DNA of 64,000 nucleotides from Heterocephalus glaber (taxonomy: Eukaryota; Chordata; Mammalia; Rodentia; Bathyergidae), in the NCBI RefSeq assembly GCF_000247695.1, contig NW_004624734.1, positions 10,176,658 through 10,240,657 of the forward strand, written 5' to 3'. Made by a program: the position numbers and the translations under genes. The notes under the pieces are model-generated. The model saw only the letters and a program-made list of their open reading frames with translations. It searched no databases and was not told the DNA's origin. Position 1 is the stretch's first letter; every line of letters starts with the position of its first letter. This document shows positions 59,935-64,000 of the stretch, piece by piece.

Positions 59935-60290
59935 AAAACTCATTTCTTCTCCAAGTGTGTTAATGAGCTGAGCCACAGGAGGCCATGTGTAAGTCGGGCT
60001 GCAAGCAGCTGTAAATTAAATTTATTACGCGCCAAGGGATTCTAATAAACATTACTTAAAAATAGCAACAGACAGTCATTTGTATTATGTCATGTGGCCT
60101 GGTTATGGAGACACTTTTGTGCCTCTGCTATTAATCAGAGTTACTTTGAGAGGCAGTTGGTACATTCTTTTCGAACTACTGGCACCTTGCACTTAATTAA
60201 GATTGTTCTGGAAGAGTGGGGTGAGTCAAAAATAGTCACAGTGTGTATCACTGCACCCTGGAGGCCCTCCTTGCTCATTAGATGATGTTT
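59935..60290. promoter_or_regulatory. Candidate conserved non-coding element
   Basis: Repeat-free, with AT-rich runs such as 'ctgtaaattaaatttattacgcgcc' (around 60010), 'tgtattatgtcatgtgg' and 'gcacttaattaagattg' (around 60190). Its composition and short homeodomain-like sites, unlike the repeat-filled flanks, suggest constraint. No conservation data were available. Confidence 0.25.
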
Positions 60291-60414
60291 ATTAGGCTTT
60301 CCAAGGGGATAAACTTGAAAGAAAATGTCACCTTCTTTAATAAAATCTCAGACCCTGGAAGGTTTGAGCTGGAAGGCAATCTCTTAGCAGAGAGAGTTGC
60401 TGAACGTGGGTGGA

Positions 60415-60530
60415 GAAAGAATGGCAATCACCAAGAAATCAAAAAACAACAAATGCTGGCGTGGCTGTGGTGAAAAAGGAACCCACCGGCAGTATTGGTG
60501 GAAATGTAAACCATTAGGGAAGCTTTATTT
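60415..60530 (+). mobile_element. L1 ORF2 3' fragment
   Basis: An open frame from about 60419 reads CWRGCGEKG followed by a WW pair, a characteristic segment of the L1 ORF2 C-terminal region. Only about 35 residues are recognisable, so this is a decayed fragment. Confidence 0.75.
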
Positions 60531-60790
60531 TACATTTTCACTCCATAGTCCACAGGCTTCAAGGCAGGATGTCATGACAGAGGGGCCTGGTACAGGCCAG
60601 CTGCTCACATCTCAGCAGTCAGGAAGCACAGGGAGAAGGGAGGAGCTGGGGAGGGAGATGTGCCCCAGACTCCCTCCTCCTCCAACCAGGCCCCACTTCT
60701 TAACAGCAGGTCAGCCATATTCCCTGTAATCCATTCACTTTCCAAAGCCCTGCTTGAGTATCTTGGGGGCATCCAGATATGAACATAACA
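60530..60790 (-). mobile_element. MaLR-like LTR remnant, antisense
   Basis: 'cttattttacattttcactccatagtccacaggc', 'aaccaggccccacttcttaacagc' and 'gtaatccattcactttcc' resemble antisense LTR sequence, strongly diverged. Confidence 0.4.
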
Positions 60791-60839
60791 CAAAGCCTTA
60801 GTATTTTGCTCCTTGACAATATTGTCCTATTTTATTTCT

Positions 60840-61165
60840 CTCAAACTCTTCCATTGGCCCAAACTAGCCTCACCCCTGCTTTGTCTCCTGGGTGACTTTC
60901 CATCCTTCATACCTCGAAGATCAAGCGCCCGTTAGCTGAGAAGATGTCCTAGACCCCTGTCTGGCTTCCAGAGCCTTCTTCAGGGCTCCAGGCCTGTCAC
61001 GTTCTGGGACTCCAAGTCCCTGCTCTCCTCAGTGCACCCAAGCGGCCTGTGTCCCCGCCTGGGATGGTCACGTGCAAGGCCTGAGATCATGTCTGGTTAC
61101 CTTTGCTCCCCAGTGTCTGCTGCATAGCAAGTGCTCTAAAAGTGTCTGCTGAATAAATGAAATGG
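60840..61165 (+). mobile_element. L2 3' fragment
   Basis: 'ccagtgtctgctgcatagcaagtgctctaaaagtgtctgctgaataaatgaaatg' is the L2 end. Confidence 0.75.
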
Positions 61166-61469
61166 CTGAGAACATTATGAACCTTGAAAGTGGGGCATAC
61201 ACAGGGTATGAAGGGAAGCTTTCTGTGTTAGTTTGGGTCCCCCTGAAAGCAGAGCCCAAGGCATAGTGTTGGGTGAAGGGAGTTGATTTTGAAGGTGACA
61301 GCGACAGGCAAGGAGCAGAAAGGCAATCGTGAGTGCTTTATAGGGCTGGTTTCTGCTGTGGGGCACATGGGGTTCCTTTCCTCTGGGGGCTCCCAAGGAA
61401 CCGTGTAGAGTGACTCTCGGCAAGTCCACACCGGGCAGGGAAGCTGGGCAGTGTCCGCCCACATCCATG

Positions 61470-61521
61470 CCCTCTGTGCTTCGTGTTGCCCTCTGTGCTT
61501 CGTGTTACTCTCTGTACTTTT
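61470..61521. repeat. 19-bp tandem repeat, 2 copies plus a partial third
   Basis: CCCTCTGTGCTTCGTGTTG at 61470-61488 is repeated at 61489-61507 with one change, then a diverged partial unit to about 61521. Confidence 0.9.
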
Positions 61522-63034
61522 GGGCTGCCCCGAGTGTGGGCTGAGCCAGCAGCAAACAGGGATGCAAAGGTGTGACTGGCTCTGTGGGTGGGTTCTGCTG
61601 CGAGTCTGGGTTTTGCTCCCACAGCTACAGTCGATCTCAGAAGTGGCTGAGGGGCGTGGGGCAGGCACCGAGAGTGGAGTGACATTTACTCATTTCCAGG
61701 TGGGTTCCACTCCTGGGTTCTTTTGTCTTGCCCTCGGTCTCGTTGCTTCATGTGGTGGCCGCTCCTTTGGCACCTCGGTGTAGGAAAGCGTGGCTGGACA
61801 TCTTAATGCCTCCAAGTCTGGAGTCTAGAGATGGACACAGCTTCTTCTCTTTGGCCTCCGATTCATTTCCATTTTCGGGCCTGCTTTCTCCCTGGGGATT
61901 TTGTTTCTGGGAGCCAGTCCAAGATGGCCTGAGAGATGTTTGCCTGCTGGTCCTCATGCACTTGTGTAGTCTCCTCCGGCCCTGGGTGGCCCGTGTCACC
62001 AATAGAATGAGTGCAAGTGAGAATATGTGCCTCCCACTAGGTCATGGAAAATACCACAGCTTCTGTCCTGGCCTCTTGGATGTCTTGCCCTGGTGGAAGC
62101 CAGCTGCTATTCTGTGTGATCTTTCCAGCAGTTTCATGTAGAAGCCCAGGTGGAGGGACAGCAAGGTCCCCAGCTGACAGTTAGTGCCAGTTTGCCAACC
62201 CTGTGAGAGGTCCAGTTTAGATGATAGCCCCCAGCTGACATCTAATGCACCTTTAGCGGAGACTCCAAGCAAGAACTGCCCAGCCAAGCCCCTCCGAAAT
62301 CCCTGCCTACAGACTCTGAGAGTAAAGCAAATCCCCATTTTATGCCACCGGAACACCAGATCCTTCATGGGAGACCTCAACTTCTGCCTAAAGGGACATG
62401 GTTTTCCTTGTGTGGTTTTAACAACATAATCATGGCTCAACATGGACTTTTCCGACATCAGCCAAGACACATCTAGGACATTTCACTCAATCCCATCCTT
62501 TATGAAGGCTGAGAGGACAGTGTACGGAAGGGAACTGGGAAGATACCCCAGCATGGTAGCAGTCACTCTCCAAGCTATTGGGTGGAGTTGATCACTGTGA
62601 GGGGTCAAATGGAAAATTCATGGCCTAATCTGTGTGAACTTGGCCATGTAGCAGGCAGGGAATCAGGCATGGGCTTGGGGAAGGGGAGGAAGCCAAGGTA
62701 GCAATGCCCCACTGGGCTGGTCCTGGGACAGAGCCTACACTCCACACCTTGGAATGAACCTGGAGCTGGTGTGGGCCTGTGTCAATGCCCCAGAGGGTCT
62801 GGATCAGTGGGTAGATCTGGCAATGGGCAGCCTCAGTTCTGGAAGTTAGGTTAGATGTGGTCCCGCACTCTGTCTGTGGACACACAGTATCTCCTTATCT
62901 GAGGCGGGGGTGGGGGGTGGGGGGTGAGTAGATTACTGGGACCAGGCCCTAGGCTGCTGTAGGGATCTAGGCACATGAAATGATGATCATGTAGATCGCT
63001 CCAGAACCTGGCACATTGCTGACCCTTAAGAAGG

Positions 63035-63095
63035 TGAGTGATGATGGTGATGAGGAGGAGGAAGAGGAGAAGGAACAAGAAGAGGAAGAAGAGAG
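63035..63095. repeat. GA/GAG-rich purine tract
   Basis: A GATGAGGAGGAAGAGG-type low-complexity stretch, the source of an acidic spurious frame. Confidence 0.8.
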
Positions 63096-64000
63096 CTGGA
63101 TGAGGCAACACAGTTGCCAAAGAAGGCCCATGGGGCCCCAGCTTTCCTGGAAAGGTGAGCATTTGGGAATGGGATGTGGGAACTGGCGCTCCCTTGGGCT
63201 GCGTTTCTGGAAAGCAGAACATGAGTGTGTAGAGCAAAAGGAACAAAGAAGTGACGTTTGCCTCCCAGGATGGGCTGCATAGGTATGAAAGAGGATGAGA
63301 GGGATGAGTTTGGACAGAGAAGAAGGCCTGGAAGGAAATGAAGATTTCCCAGGGAGAAGAGCACGAGGAGAGATTTGGCTCACATGACCAGTGATGGGTA
63401 ATGAATGACTCTAGTCTTCTGTCCTGGCTCTTTTCATAAGAAGGTAAGAATGTTTTAGTTGGAGAATTTTAAGAAAAATTTCTGAGGATTCTCTACTCCT
63501 TCCTTACCCCTGAAGAGGACAGATCTGGAGCCTCCTCTCCTAAGGTGCTTTACTTTGCCTTCCAGGTTGCTAAGGATTAAATGGGGGGAGTGTGTATAAT
63601 GCCTGAGATGTAGTAATCTCGTTTGTTCTCATCAGCAGTATTTCTCACCATCTTGCTATCAGCTGATCCGCTTCACACATTCCCTGGAAAGAGCACTGGA
63701 CCAGGACTCAGGGACTTGGGTCAGAGGGGAGGACTGAGAACAGTTTCCTGTGCGAGAGTTAAGCCTGAGGACACACCTGGTGCCCGGGTCCTTGTGGCAG
63801 GAGCCATGAGTGATAATGAGACATTGCTGCTATGCACATGAAATGCCAGTAGCTCATTAGCTGCAAAGCACTGCTGCATTTCCACTGGGCCAAGTACAAG
63901 CTATGCTCAATGCAGCATGATCTTCAATTACAGTTTTACAGGACTGGAAGCACAGGGGATCCTGGGTTTGCTGGCCCAGGGGGGGAAGTTCCTGAACTGT

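Larger units (their letters stand above)
46546..64000. other. Intergenic DNA upstream of PRIMA1
   Basis: No exon could be recognised. The region carries antisense SINEs at 47.6 and 48.2 kb, a complete solo LTR at 48.86-49.42 kb, a plus-strand SINE at 50.43 kb and at least six further MaLR-like LTR pieces between 50.6 and 60.8 kb. It also holds MIR and L2 fragments and an L1 ORF2 fragment. In human the next gene on this side is FAM181A, not reached here. Confidence 0.7.

Noticed and set aside
63016..63282. Glutamate-rich plus-strand frame
   Set aside because: Arises from a purine-rich low-complexity tract.
1..64000. Bacterial features such as operons, CRISPR arrays, integrons or phage systems
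   Set aside because: No compact coding, no regularly spaced repeats, and clear mammalian introns and SINEs.

Overview
The window is nuclear DNA of a placental mammal, most likely a rodent. It has very long introns, GT-AG splice sites and a single CpG-island promoter. Interspersed repeats fill much of the rest: ancient MIR and L2 fragments, old DNA-transposon fossils, many LTR-retrotransposon LTRs, L1 3' ends, and young tRNA-derived, ID-like SINEs. Some of these SINEs are fused to a B1/7SL-like half. That SINE mix suggests a squirrel- or beaver-related lineage rather than mouse or rat, but this is an inference.

Only one protein-coding gene can be supported: PRIMA1 (proline-rich membrane anchor 1), on the minus strand. 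It is cut at the left edge of the window. Three coding exons are visible: 45093-45185 (signal peptide), 38303-38438 (cysteines and proline-rich attachment domain) and 4643-4772 (extracellular stalk, transmembrane helix and start of the cytoplasmic tail). The joined reading frame keeps phases 0, 1 and 2 across its introns and gives residues 1-119 plus two bases of codon 120. The expected last coding exon, for a basic tail of about 34 residues, was not found and should lie to the left of position 1. A GC-rich CpG island at about 45.65-46.5 kb holds the presumed promoter and a non-coding first exon.

Layout: 1-4642 is PRIMA1 intron 4 (partial). 4773-38302 is the 33.5-kb intron 3, full of MIR, L2, DNA-transposon, LTR and SINE copies, with a TAAT-rich island near 13.5 kb that looks like a conserved element. 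38439-45092 is intron 2. 45.2-46.5 kb is intron 1, first exon and promoter. 46.5-64 kb is upstream intergenic DNA dominated by LTRs of a MaLR-like family, with another possible conserved element at about 59.9-60.3 kb.

PRIMA1 anchors acetylcholinesterase (and butyrylcholinesterase) tetramers on neuronal membranes, so the coding part of the window concerns cholinergic synapses. Nothing here supports an operon-like or otherwise undescribed gene system. The long open frames elsewhere look like chance frames in GC-rich or repeat DNA.
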